A DNA stretch of 64,000 nucleotides from positions 40,146-104,145 of the forward strand of contig NZ_PYMB01000015.1 of NCBI RefSeq assembly GCF_003026455.1, read 5' to 3'. The first letter of the stretch is position 1. Each line of letters starts with the position of its first letter. The notes under the pieces are model-generated. The model had not been told where the DNA came from. It did not search any database and worked only from the letters and a program-made list of their open reading frames with translations. Positions 24,585 to 33,284 of this stretch are shown here, piece after piece. Position numbers and translations under genes: made by a program. Origin of the DNA: Photobacterium rosenbergii (lineage in GTDB: Bacteria > Pseudomonadota > Gammaproteobacteria > Enterobacterales > Vibrionaceae).

Positions 24585-27344
24585 ATGATGTTAAAGAACA
24601 AAAGAACCTTACTCAGCTGTATGATCCTAGCGGCATTAGTATCGGGTTGTGGAAGCGATGACAAGGACACGGGAGGCAAAGACACCCCGGCCACTGAGCT
24701 GCCATATTATGCAGAATGGCCCCAAATTGACTCTCCAATTAAACAAGATGCTGCCATGGAAGCAGAGATTGCCAGCATCGTGGCGCAGATGACATTGGAA
24801 GAAAAAGTCGGCCAGATGATCCAACCCAACCTGACCGATGTCACCCCAGAGGAAGTAGCTGAATACAAACTAGGCTCATTACTCAATGGCGGCGGTGCCT
24901 GGCCGAATAACAATAAATATGCCACAGCCCAAGAATGGGCAGACCTTGCCAACCAATACCACCAAGCTGCAGAGCAATCTTGGGCCGGACGGGGATTCCG
25001 TATCCCGTTCATCTGGGCAACAGATGCCGTGCACGGCCACAACAACGTCTTCCGGGCCACCGTCTTTCCACACAATATCGGTTTGGGTGCAGCCCGCAAC
25101 CCAGACTTGATTGAAGAAATAGGGAAAGCAACGGCCACTGAAATCACTGCAACCGGCCTTGACTGGACCTTCGCCCCAACAGTAGCGACACCCCGCGACT
25201 ACCGCTGGGGACGTGTCTATGAAGGTTACTCGGAAGACCCCGAGGTGGTATACGAATATGCTGGCCGTATGGTCGAGGGCTTGCAAAATGGCGCTGATGG
25301 CATCAAAGGCCAAGAGAATGTCATTTCCAATGTAAAACACTGGGTTGGCGATGGTGGTACCCGCAAAGGTGTCGACCGTGGTGAAAACCACTATTCGGAA
25401 GAATACCTCCGCAATATCCATGCTGTCGGTTACTTCTCTGGTCTAGATGCCGGTGCACAGGTCGTGATGACCTCATTCAACTCCTGGCATGACGATGCCA
25501 ACTACGATTTATGGCAAGATCACCCTGGCGTTGAAAACGGTGAGTACAACAAGAAGCTCCATGGCTCCAAGTACATGGTACAGGACGTACTAAAAGACAA
25601 AATGGGCTTTGACGGACTGGTTGTCACTGACTGGAATGGGCATACCGAAATCAATGGCTGTTCGGCTGATAACTGTCCACAAGCCGTGTTAGCAGGTAAT
25701 GATATTTTCATGGTAACAGCCCGTCAGGACTGGCAAGGTTTCTACCATAACGTCATCGCTCAGGTGAACAGCGGCCTGATCCCGATGGAACGAATCGATG
25801 ATGCCGTAACTCGTATCCTAAGAGTTAAAATGCGGGCAGGACTGTGGGAAAAACCTTCCCCGGTAAATCGAACCAACGCAGGTAACCAGTCATTATTGGG
25901 CCACCCTGAGCACCGCGCACTGGCCCGTGAAGCAGTGAGCCAATCTTTGGTACTGTTGAAAAATGAAGATAAGGTCTTGCCACTTAAGAAAAATAGCCAG
26001 TTCCTCCTCACCGGTAGTGCGGCTAATGACATAACCAAACAAACTGGCGGCTGGACACTCACCTGGCAAGGTGATGGCAACACCATTGAAGATGACTTCC
26101 CCGGTGCACAAACTATGAAACTGGCGCTGGAAGAGTTAGTTGGTGAAGAAAATGTCTTTACTGATACTGCACAAGCTGATCCAGAAACAACAGTCGCTAT
26201 TGTTGTGATAGGTGAAGATCCTTACGCGGAAATGATGGGGGATATCAAAGACAACCAAACCCTTGAGTACGCCTCCATCAAATCTCACTACGCCGCAGAT
26301 CTGGCCAAGATCCAAGAGCTGAAATCTCTTGGCTATAAAGTCGTGACTATTATGTATTCTGGCCGCCCTCTTTACGTCAACGAGGAAATTAACCTTTCTG
26401 ATGCCTTTGTTGCTGCCTGGCTACCGGGTACCGAGGCTGGGGGGATCACGGATGTCCTATTTAAACAAAATGGTGCGAAGTTTAGCGGCAAGCTTTCCTA
26501 TTCTTGGCCAAAAATGAAGTGTTCAACCACGATCAACCGTCATGCCCCTAACCTTGAAGGCTACGAATACCAAGATGGCGAACAAGATATTACCGATGGC
26601 GCTGAACATCAGCCATTGTTCCCTTACGGTTACGGTTTGGACTATTCCGGTAAAACTGAAGTACCGGCCTCTGAGAGTGATCTCAATGCGCTGCCTCTTG
26701 ACCCTCGTAACTATGGTTGTGGACGTGACGCACCGAATGAGGGAGTCGCTGATTCAATTATGGAGGTATTCAGTGCTGCCGCCGCTGGTGAATTCCTTCC
26801 CTATTTACAGACTGAAGCCAGCGGCTGGGGAAGAACTGAAATCACAGGCTCAGGTGTGACTGATGCAGGCTCTATTACCGCCGAAAGGATCAACTATGAG
26901 CACCAATTCGATGCGCTGAAAGTTAACTACGCCGGTAACGACGGTGAATGGGAAGGCCGCGCTGCCGCTGAAGTCATGATGCATACCGCTAGCGACGGGC
27001 CTGAAGATTACTACCCTTACCTCAATGCCAACTCATCACTGCAGTTCGATGTCAGGGTTATCGACTATAGCCCAGATGATAAGCTAACGGTCTCCATCCA
27101 CCATGAGGGAGGCTGGGGTGAACTAGACGTCAGCAATATAATGCCTGAACAAGGCCATCCTGATTGGCAAACAATCAAGATCCCGCTGGCTTGTTTTCAG
27201 CAAGCAGGTACGGATTTCGCCAGCTTAACCCGGGCATTCAACATGTATTCATACGACAACGTTGAGATTGATATCGGCAAGATCCGCCTTGTTCCAGAAG
27301 ATCTAAATGAAGGTGAAGAGCCGCTCAGCTGTGCTGATTTATAA
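24585..27344 (+). CDS. Glycoside hydrolase family 3 lipoprotein (beta-glucosidase/exo-glucanase type)
   Basis: A 919-residue GH3 enzyme with a lipoprotein signal (lipobox LVSGC, mature Cys near residue 22), so it is anchored in the envelope. It has the N-terminal barrel (FIWATDAVHGHNNV, SNVKHWVGDGG), nucleophile D349 in VVTDWNGH, the alpha/beta sandwich with LLKNEDKVLPLKK, and a C-terminal jelly-roll-like region from about 740 as in ExoP-type exo-1,3/1,4-beta-glucanases. It should release glucose from beta-glucans or cello-oligosaccharides; exact linkage unknown. A LacI regulator follows. Confidence 0.92.
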   Translation: MMLKNKRTLLSCMILAALVSGCGSDDKDTGGKDTPATELPYYAEWPQIDSPIKQDAAMEAEIASIVAQMTLEEKVGQMIQPNLTDVTPEEVAEYKLGSLLNGGGAWPNNNKYATAQEWADLANQYHQAAEQSWAGRGFRIPFIWATDAVHGHNNVFRATVFPHNIGLGAARNPDLIEEIGKATATEITATGLDWTFAPTVATPRDYRWGRVYEGYSEDPEVVYEYAGRMVEGLQNGADGIKGQENVISNVKHWVGDGGTRKGVDRGENHYSEEYLRNIHAVGYFSGLDAGAQVVMTSFNSWHDDANYDLWQDHPGVENGEYNKKLHGSKYMVQDVLKDKMGFDGLVVTDWNGHTEINGCSADNCPQAVLAGNDIFMVTARQDWQGFYHNVIAQVNSGLIPMERIDDAVTRILRVKMRAGLWEKPSPVNRTNAGNQSLLGHPEHRALAREAVSQSLVLLKNEDKVLPLKKNSQFLLTGSAANDITKQTGGWTLTWQGDGNTIEDDFPGAQTMKLALEELVGEENVFTDTAQADPETTVAIVVIGEDPYAEMMGDIKDNQTLEYASIKSHYAADLAKIQELKSLGYKVVTIMYSGRPLYVNEEINLSDAFVAAWLPGTEAGGITDVLFKQNGAKFSGKLSYSWPKMKCSTTINRHAPNLEGYEYQDGEQDITDGAEHQPLFPYGYGLDYSGKTEVPASESDLNALPLDPRNYGCGRDAPNEGVADSIMEVFSAAAAGEFLPYLQTEASGWGRTEITGSGVTDAGSITAERINYEHQFDALKVNYAGNDGEWEGRAAAEVMMHTASDGPEDYYPYLNANSSLQFDVRVIDYSPDDKLTVSIHHEGGWGELDVSNIMPEQGHPDWQTIKIPLACFQQAGTDFASLTRAFNMYSYDNVEIDIGKIRLVPEDLNEGEEPLSCADL

Positions 27345-27371
27345 CAACTAAAGTCGCGCTAGGTGAAACTT

Positions 27372-27398
27372 AGGGGGGCTAGCGCCTCCCTCTTTTTT
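27372..27398 (+). terminator. Rho-independent terminator after the GH3 gene
   Basis: GGGGGGC (27373-27379), loop TAGC, GCCTCCC (27384-27390) with one G-T pair, then CTTTTTT. Confidence 0.8.
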
Positions 27399-27499
27399 AG
27401 CCTTTTTTCGCGATCTTAAGCCCATCAATAACAAACTCTATTATTGGCCGAGCACTAACTTACATACAATGCACGGCTTACCACCATGCCTGAGGGAAT

Positions 27500-28501
27500 A
27501 TGGCAAATTCAACAATTTATGACGTCGCCAAGCTAGCAGGCGTCTCACCGGCAACCGTTTCCCGCTTTGTGAACCAAACCTCACCTATCGATAAGCTCAA
27601 ATCAAGCCGCATCCGATTAGCGATCGACCAGCTTGGCTACCACCCTCGCAAGCGGTTAAGCCAAGAAGAAAAGGCACTTAAAATAGGCATTTTACTGCCC
27701 TCATTTGACTGTCCTTTCAGCAATAAAATTCTCACAGGGATCAAAAGGCTTGCCGAACAAAGCCAAAGCCAGTTAATTACCGAAAGTTCAAACTGGCAGC
27801 GGCCGCAAGAAATTCAGCACCTCAAATATTTTCGTAACCTTAACCTTGATGGCGTCATTGTTATTTTAGGCCTAGCCCCAGCGTATGAAGTAAAAGCGAT
27901 ATTAGGCAAGATCCCGGTCTTATTTAGCTGTAGGAAAGAGTCTCCAGAAGCCCAAACCCTCAATATCAATAACCTCGTGGGCGGTAAAATGGCCACTAAC
28001 CATTTATTACAGCTTGGCCACACACGCATTGCCCACCTAACAGGGCCCAAAGGGGTTTTCGATGGTGAGTGCCGCCTAGAAGGTTATAAACAAAGCTTGC
28101 AAAATGCAGGGTTGGTCGTTGATAGCTCCCTGATCATCAATGGGGGATTTTCATTGGAAAGCGGTTTGAAGGCAACGCGCCACTTACTGCAGAGCGGCAC
28201 AGAATTCACGGCGATTTTTGCGGCAAATGATCACAGTGCATTTGGTGCTATTCAGGCCCTCAACCAACATGGGTTGAAGGTACCTGACGACATATCCGTC
28301 GTCGGTTTTGACGACCATGAAATGTGTCCATATTTTATTCCCCAACTTACGACAGTTAGGCAACCATTATTTGAGTTTGGCCGGTTAGCATTCCAATCAA
28401 TCCAAGCAACAATAATAAAAAAAGGCTTTGATGCTCCCCTTCCCCCCTTTGAACTGGTGGTTAGAAAGAGCACTGCCCACTTATTAGCAACAAAAGATTG
28501 A
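27500..28501 (+). CDS. LacI-family regulator beside the GH3 gene
   Basis: A 333-residue LacI/GalR protein: helix-turn-helix STIYDVAKLAGVSPATVSRFV, hinge region KRLSQEEKALKIGILLPS, and a periplasmic-binding-like domain with the FAANDHSAFGAIQAL and DDISVVGFDDHE signatures. It is separated from the GH3 gene by a terminator and has its own start, so it is probably the local regulator of that enzyme responding to a glucose-containing sugar; this is inferred from position. Confidence 0.9.
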   Translation: MANSTIYDVAKLAGVSPATVSRFVNQTSPIDKLKSSRIRLAIDQLGYHPRKRLSQEEKALKIGILLPSFDCPFSNKILTGIKRLAEQSQSQLITESSNWQRPQEIQHLKYFRNLNLDGVIVILGLAPAYEVKAILGKIPVLFSCRKESPEAQTLNINNLVGGKMATNHLLQLGHTRIAHLTGPKGVFDGECRLEGYKQSLQNAGLVVDSSLIINGGFSLESGLKATRHLLQSGTEFTAIFAANDHSAFGAIQALNQHGLKVPDDISVVGFDDHEMCPYFIPQLTTVRQPLFEFGRLAFQSIQATIIKKGFDAPLPPFELVVRKSTAHLLATKD

Positions 28502-28611
28502 ACAACAGTAAATCTTGTTCAACAACCAGTCTACCGCCCTGTACTTTGGGGTGATAGACAACGACCACTATCAGCCTATAATGACGCACTTTACCCCCAT
28601 TGAGCTCTACC

Positions 28612-28893
28612 ATGGCTAAAAAACCCGACCGCCGTACCGCGATGCAGCTAATCATCGAACAAGTGAAGCAAGAACTGCCTATCTATGATCCTGATACTTT
28701 TGTCTGTGGTCCGGACAACAGTTGTATCGGTTGCCCGAAAAAGCTAATGGAATTGCTTGAGTCGGAAGTGTCTTATTGGGAATGTGTGTTGGAGCGGGGC
28801 GACTCGCCGGACTTCGACGATATCTCTCGTTTTGGCAAGATGTGCAGGAACATCAAGCGCGGGTTGGTGAGGAACAATATCGTTACCGCCTAG
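28612..28893 (+). CDS. Conserved hypothetical protein with CxxxxxxCxxC motif
   Basis: A 93-residue protein starting MAKKPDRRTAMQLIIEQ at ATG 28612. A cysteine cluster FVCGPDNSCIGCPKK (residues about 31-45) is followed by helices rich in Glu and Arg, and one more cysteine near the C-terminus (KMCRNIKRG). The cluster could bind zinc or iron-sulfur. I do not recognise the family. It is monocistronic, with no close partner. Confidence 0.75.
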   Translation: MAKKPDRRTAMQLIIEQVKQELPIYDPDTFVCGPDNSCIGCPKKLMELLESEVSYWECVLERGDSPDFDDISRFGKMCRNIKRGLVRNNIVTA

Positions 28894-29009
28894 GCTAGTT
28901 AGGATCGCAGCTATAACCTTCAGTAGGCTGTGATCATACAAAAGCGATTACCCCCTAACCCCGCCTATCCGTTACCCTCGCCTTCGCAAATCACTATAGA
29001 GGGCGATCA

Positions 29010-29744
29010 ATGGCACGTCTGTTTACCAACCGTATCCGCATTCATGATATCACCCGGCATGATGCCGATCTCAAGAGCCACTTTCGCTGGGAGACTCTTG
29101 GTGCTGTGATGTACAAACTCGGCGGGATCTTGTTTGTGGTGGGCAGCATTTTGTTTTTTCCCAGCTTTTCAGCCTATTCATGGCTAGGACAAATCGTATT
29201 CTTCGCCGGCTCATTGTGTTACCTAACTATCAATTGCCACGATACCTATGACACCCACCGCTATTGGGCTAGTCAAGCACAAAGCAAGAAGAAGTGGCTC
29301 GAGTACAGTGCGACCTATATCTATCTGCTGGGGACACTGATGTATGTCGCAGGCAGGGTTGCCACCTTTATTGATAGCCAGTACCAGGCCCTCAGTTCTA
29401 CCCTATTCATTGTTGGTAGCCTGCTTTTTGTCGTTGGCGCGACGATCAATATTATCAATATAGGAAAAATAAATTCACGGCCTATTGCCCAACTGATGAA
29501 CCTAACAGCAATAACCTTCATCGTAGGAAGTGTGCTTTTCGCTGTTGGCTCAGTCCCTTTACTATGGCAAGAAGAAACTATGGCGTATTCACCTTTGCTG
29601 GCCAATTTTATCTCATGGCAGTTTTTAATCGGTAGCCTGTTGTTTTTCTTCGGTGGTGTATTTAACTACTGGCGGGCATACCTATTTATCCAAGACGCAG
29701 TAGCTAGCAAACAAGACGTCCCGGCTTTTACCGTTGCTCAATAA
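29010..29744 (+). CDS. YrhK-domain membrane protein
   Basis: A 244-residue membrane protein with about six helices in two similar halves. The recurring pattern is LFVVGSILFFP, LFIVGSLLFVVGA, FIVGSVLFAVGS and FLIGSLLFFFGG, typical of the YrhK-like domain, probably present in two copies. A cytoplasmic N-terminus (RLFTNRIRIHDITRHDADL) precedes the first helix. Function unknown. GAGGG precedes the ATG; a hairpin follows the stop. Confidence 0.75.
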   Translation: MARLFTNRIRIHDITRHDADLKSHFRWETLGAVMYKLGGILFVVGSILFFPSFSAYSWLGQIVFFAGSLCYLTINCHDTYDTHRYWASQAQSKKKWLEYSATYIYLLGTLMYVAGRVATFIDSQYQALSSTLFIVGSLLFVVGATINIINIGKINSRPIAQLMNLTAITFIVGSVLFAVGSVPLLWQEETMAYSPLLANFISWQFLIGSLLFFFGGVFNYWRAYLFIQDAVASKQDVPAFTVAQ

Positions 29745-29747
29745 GCA

Positions 29748-29772
29748 AAAGGGTGAGCAACGCTCACCCTTT
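29748..29772. terminator. Hairpin between convergent genes
   Basis: AAAGGGTGAGC (29748-29758), loop AAC, GCTCACCCTTT (29762-29772). It can act on both the YrhK gene and the receiver gene. Confidence 0.75.
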
Positions 29773-29821
29773 CTGACTAGGCAACAGGATTACATTTTAA
29801 ACCTGTGTAATAGCTGGCAGA

Positions 29822-30295
29822 TTAACTCAAACGCCTGAACACCACACCATTATCAAGGATCTCCATCCATGGTTGGTAATCCATTCCCATGTCAAAGATG
29901 TATTCGGTGATTAAGCTTCTGGCTGTTGTCAGCAGGCTATCAGCTTTCCAAGGTTTCTCGAAATAGCTTTCAATACGGGCTCGGTTGATAGCAGCAATAG
30001 TATCTTGGTGCGTCGCCTGCCCGGTCAATAGTACCTTTTTAGTTTTGTGAAAACGTGAATCCTGAGAGATCTCCGTGAGCAACTCAACACCTGTTTTACC
30101 CGGCATCACATGGTCCGAAATCACCAAAGCAATGAACTCGCCTTCAGCATCCAGTTCATCCATCAACTCCAGAGCTTCATCCGCTGATTCACAGTCTTCA
30201 ACATGAAAGAAGTCATTCAACGGTGAAAGATCTTTCAATACAGCGCTTAGTACTTCCCTCTGATCATCCACGCAGATGATGTTTAGTTTTTCCAT
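29822..30295 (-). CDS. Stand-alone response-regulator receiver protein
   Basis: A 157-residue protein: one receiver domain with acidic pair D10-D11, phospho-acceptor D61 (VISDHVMPG), T91 (VLLTGQ) and K114 in EKPW, then a 30-residue tail ending WMEILDNGVVFRRLS. There is no output domain. ATG 30295 has AAGGGA six bases upstream; the longer frame overlaps the kinase. It is the last gene of a symporter-kinase-receiver operon and is a paralogue of the receiver at 39119. Confidence 0.9.
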   Translation of the reverse strand: MEKLNIICVDDQREVLSAVLKDLSPLNDFFHVEDCESADEALELMDELDAEGEFIALVISDHVMPGKTGVELLTEISQDSRFHKTKKVLLTGQATHQDTIAAINRARIESYFEKPWKADSLLTTARSLITEYIFDMGMDYQPWMEILDNGVVFRRLS

Positions 30296-30305
30296 AACCA
30301 TTCCC

Positions 30306-31628
30306 TTACGCGATTGGCAGTTTGATACGAAATTTTGTTTTTTCCGGGTCGCTCTTGAGTGCAATGGTGCCGCCATAGCTATTGACGATCCGCTGTACAA
30401 TCGAAAGACCCAGCCCTAATCCGAACGACAACCCACCTTTTTTGGTCGTGAAGTTGGGTTGAAATACCTTGCGCCGTGTCGCTTCGTCGATCATCGGCCC
30501 ATTGTTGCTAATAGTGATCAGCAAACGGTTTTTTGAATGCCGTGTGATGATTTCGATCTGTGGTTCTGGAGTATCCTCCATCGCATCACACGCATTTTTG
30601 ATAATGTTGACCCATACCTGCACCAACTCCGTCGTACTTGCCGTCATCGTCGGCAGCACTGCCGGGCGCAAGACGACATTGACCCGCCTCAAGTTGCTTT
30701 GCAGCAGTGCCAGTGATTTATGGATGGTATCGTTGACATCAACATCCGGCTGGCGCGCATTGTCTGTTCCACCGAGTTGTTTCACCGAACGGACAATACT
30801 GGCAGCATGTTTGGAAGCGAGCTTCATATCATGCAGATCCCGGCCAATATCCCAGTACTGCAGGGCTTCATCAAGGTTATCCAGCCAGTACTGTGGCACG
30901 TCGCCATCAGGTACTGCACGGGCAAGTTGCCTCGCCTGATCCCTTTCCAAACCAAGATCTTGCTGCAGCTGCTTGGCCCGCTTACGGGCCTGTGCTGACG
31001 TTACCGCCTGACCATCACAAATCCCTAAATCGAGGAACGGACTGACTTCAGGTTTGTTCTCTTCCAAGAAACGACAAATCCCTTCCTGCAAACCCTCGGT
31101 TTTACTGCTTAAAACACCGACAGCGTTGTTCAGTTCATGGGCAATGCCCGCAGCTAACTGCCCCAAGGTAGTCATCTGCTCAGCCGCATAGAGTTTTTGC
31201 AGGGCCTTTTCCTTCTCAATAGCCTGGAGCCCTGTCATCATCTGGCGCTGGGCCAACTCGTGGACCATGACGGGCATGAACTGCTCCGCCAAGGAACCAT
31301 AAGTTTCCGGCTCAACGGCTTGGGTCTTGAGATCAATCCAAGCAATTTCGCTGTCTTTCTCGGCCACCACCGTGGTCGAAGCCATCAAGGTTTGGGCAAA
31401 GAAACTGTGGACACCGAAGAACATGCCCTGCTCGACCCTGAAAACTTTGGCCGTAACATCCGCTTCGTTCTTGAGGTAGCCAGACAATTCGCCTTTCTTC
31501 ACCCAATACAACTTGTCGTTATAACCATCCTGTATCAATACCTGTGTCCCCGCCTTCACCGCTTCGGTTCTGGCCGGGTCACGAAAGTAAACATCGATGA
31601 TCCGCTGCATGGCTTTTGGTTGATGCAT
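30306..31628 (-). CDS. Soluble histidine kinase with cNMP-binding-like sensor domain
   Basis: A 440-residue kinase without membrane helices. Residues 1-130 resemble a cyclic-nucleotide-binding beta-roll (VLIQDGYNDKLYWVKKGELSGYL, FFGVHSFFAQTLMAST). The H-box is LAAGIAHELNNAVGVL. About 100 residues are inserted before the second dimerisation helix (SAQARKRAKQLQQDLG). The ATPase domain follows with NIIKNACDAME and FGLGLGLSIV. ATG 31628 follows AAGAGAG and lies ten bases after the symporter stop, so the two are one operon. It probably phosphorylates the receiver just downstream. Confidence 0.9.
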   Translation of the reverse strand: MHQPKAMQRIIDVYFRDPARTEAVKAGTQVLIQDGYNDKLYWVKKGELSGYLKNEADVTAKVFRVEQGMFFGVHSFFAQTLMASTTVVAEKDSEIAWIDLKTQAVEPETYGSLAEQFMPVMVHELAQRQMMTGLQAIEKEKALQKLYAAEQMTTLGQLAAGIAHELNNAVGVLSSKTEGLQEGICRFLEENKPEVSPFLDLGICDGQAVTSAQARKRAKQLQQDLGLERDQARQLARAVPDGDVPQYWLDNLDEALQYWDIGRDLHDMKLASKHAASIVRSVKQLGGTDNARQPDVDVNDTIHKSLALLQSNLRRVNVVLRPAVLPTMTASTTELVQVWVNIIKNACDAMEDTPEPQIEIITRHSKNRLLITISNNGPMIDEATRRKVFQPNFTTKKGGLSFGLGLGLSIVQRIVNSYGGTIALKSDPEKTKFRIKLPIA

Positions 31629-31638
31629 GGCGACTCTC

Positions 31639-33054
31639 TTAGATATGGTCAATCAGGTGTAACAGCCAGATCATGGCAAAGCTAAGCACCACACCGACAA
31701 CCCCGATGATCACCCCAACCCGTGCCATCTGGTTACTTTGGACATGGCCAGTAGCATGGGCCAGTGCGTTCGGTGGCGTACTGATTGGCAGTGACATACC
31801 CAGCGAAGCCGCAAAAGTTACGACAAGGATCAGGGTAATCTCACCACCTAGCGGTACTAGCGACACCATGGATGTACCTAACGCTGCCATAATTGGCATC
31901 AGCAAGTTAGCGGTCGCGGTATGGGACATGAAGTTTGCCATCACCAAACATAGCAATGCCGAGCCGCCCAATACGACATAAGGTGAGAAGCTATCAAACG
32001 GGATACTATGCACCATGAGTTTGGCCAGACCGGTCTGATCCAAAGCAAGGCCAAGGGCGATACCACCCGATACCAGCCAAAGCACATCCCACGAGATCTT
32101 TTTCAAGTCTTCCTTGTTGATGATGCCGGTCAGCGAGAACACCGCAACAGGGATCAGGGCGACGGTATAAGAGTTCATCCCGTGGGAAGAGCCCATCAAC
32201 CACAAAATAATCGTCAGGGCGAACGTCACATAAACAGTGATCGCCTTTGGCGTCATTAAGAACTTACCCTTGATGGTCAGTTCGATTTTTTCCTGTTTCG
32301 CAGGATACAGCGTATTGATCAGTACCCAGGCAAACACCAAAAGGACAGCAACAAAAGGTACGCCAAAGAACATCCACTCACCAAAAGTGATCAGGTTATC
32401 ACCCGTCAGGTACTTCAAGGCAATGGCATTGGGCGGTGTACCGATTGGGGTACCAATACCACCTATGTTAGCTGCGACCGGAATACACAATGCAAAAGCA
32501 ATTTTGCCCGGGTCTTTGGCACCAAACAGAGCAATCACGGGCGCAAGGATAGAGAGCATCATGGCTGTGGTTGCCGTGTTTGACATGAACATCGAGAAGA
32601 TAGCGGTGATCAGCATCAGCCCGAACATGACATATTTCGGCTGGGTACCGAATGGCTTCAGCAATACCCGCGCCAAGTTAACGTCTAAACGGTACTTAGT
32701 TGCCGCCATCGCCAAGAAGAACCCCCCGAGGAACAGCATGATAATCGGGCTGGCAAAGGTAGCCATAATATCGCTGTAGTTGAGTAACTCACCGAAATGA
32801 GGCTGGCCTTCCGCCCCACGGAACAGGTACAGCCCTTTATCAGAGAGTAGCATTAGTTCCAACACGATAATGACCACCGAGGTAGCATAAATCGGTATCG
32901 GCTCCAGCACCCAGCACAAGGCCGCTAACAAGAAGATAGCAATAACACGTTGCTGAACAACCGTTAAACCTTCTACAGGAAACGCTGATGCAGGCAGCAT
33001 CAGAATGATGAGAGGAATGAGAACGGGTATGATGACCCTTAGATATTGACGCAT
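31639..33054 (-). CDS. DASS-family sodium/anion (dicarboxylate) symporter
   Basis: A 471-residue inner-membrane transporter of the SLC13/DASS family, like VcINDY. The two sodium/substrate clamshell motifs are MSNTATTAMM and MSHTATANLL; the second has His where SNT is usual. GTPIGTPPNAIAL and SLPISTPPNAL are the matching half-repeats. It should import di- or tricarboxylates with sodium. A kinase and receiver follow in the same operon, so uptake may be coupled to sensing. Confidence 0.92.
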   Translation of the reverse strand: MRQYLRVIIPVLIPLIILMLPASAFPVEGLTVVQQRVIAIFLLAALCWVLEPIPIYATSVVIIVLELMLLSDKGLYLFRGAEGQPHFGELLNYSDIMATFASPIIMLFLGGFFLAMAATKYRLDVNLARVLLKPFGTQPKYVMFGLMLITAIFSMFMSNTATTAMMLSILAPVIALFGAKDPGKIAFALCIPVAANIGGIGTPIGTPPNAIALKYLTGDNLITFGEWMFFGVPFVAVLLVFAWVLINTLYPAKQEKIELTIKGKFLMTPKAITVYVTFALTIILWLMGSSHGMNSYTVALIPVAVFSLTGIINKEDLKKISWDVLWLVSGGIALGLALDQTGLAKLMVHSIPFDSFSPYVVLGGSALLCLVMANFMSHTATANLLMPIMAALGTSMVSLVPLGGEITLILVVTFAASLGMSLPISTPPNALAHATGHVQSNQMARVGVIIGVVGVVLSFAMIWLLHLIDHI

Positions 33055-33146
33055 GTTTACATTATTCCCTTAAAACACAAAATCCTGTGTGTCTATTACT
33101 GCAGATAACAACTTTTCATCAATGAAAAACACGCAGTAATAGCAGC

Positions 33147-33171
33147 ACCGGTAGCGCTTTTGGCTACCGGT
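33147..33171. repeat. Hairpin in the symporter/MATE interval
   Basis: ACCGGTAGC (33147-33155), loop GCTTTTG, GCTACCGGT (33163-33171). No T-run follows on either strand, so a terminator role is doubtful. Confidence 0.5.
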
Positions 33172-33284
33172 AAAAATCCAGATTGGGTGATTGTGCGTCT
33201 ATAGGTAGGAAATTTCACCGGAGCAGATCAATAAACCAGTGAAATGTAACTCTTTTTGATGATTGACTTACGAAAAGGCCAGAC

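Noticed and set aside
24879..25421. Antisense open frame within the GH3 gene
   Set aside because: It is a codon-usage shadow of the clear GH3 sequence, with no domain and no start signal.
33147..33171. Terminator for the MATE gene
   Set aside because: The hairpin has no T-run on either strand and is more than 100 bases from the stop, so it is listed only as a hairpin.
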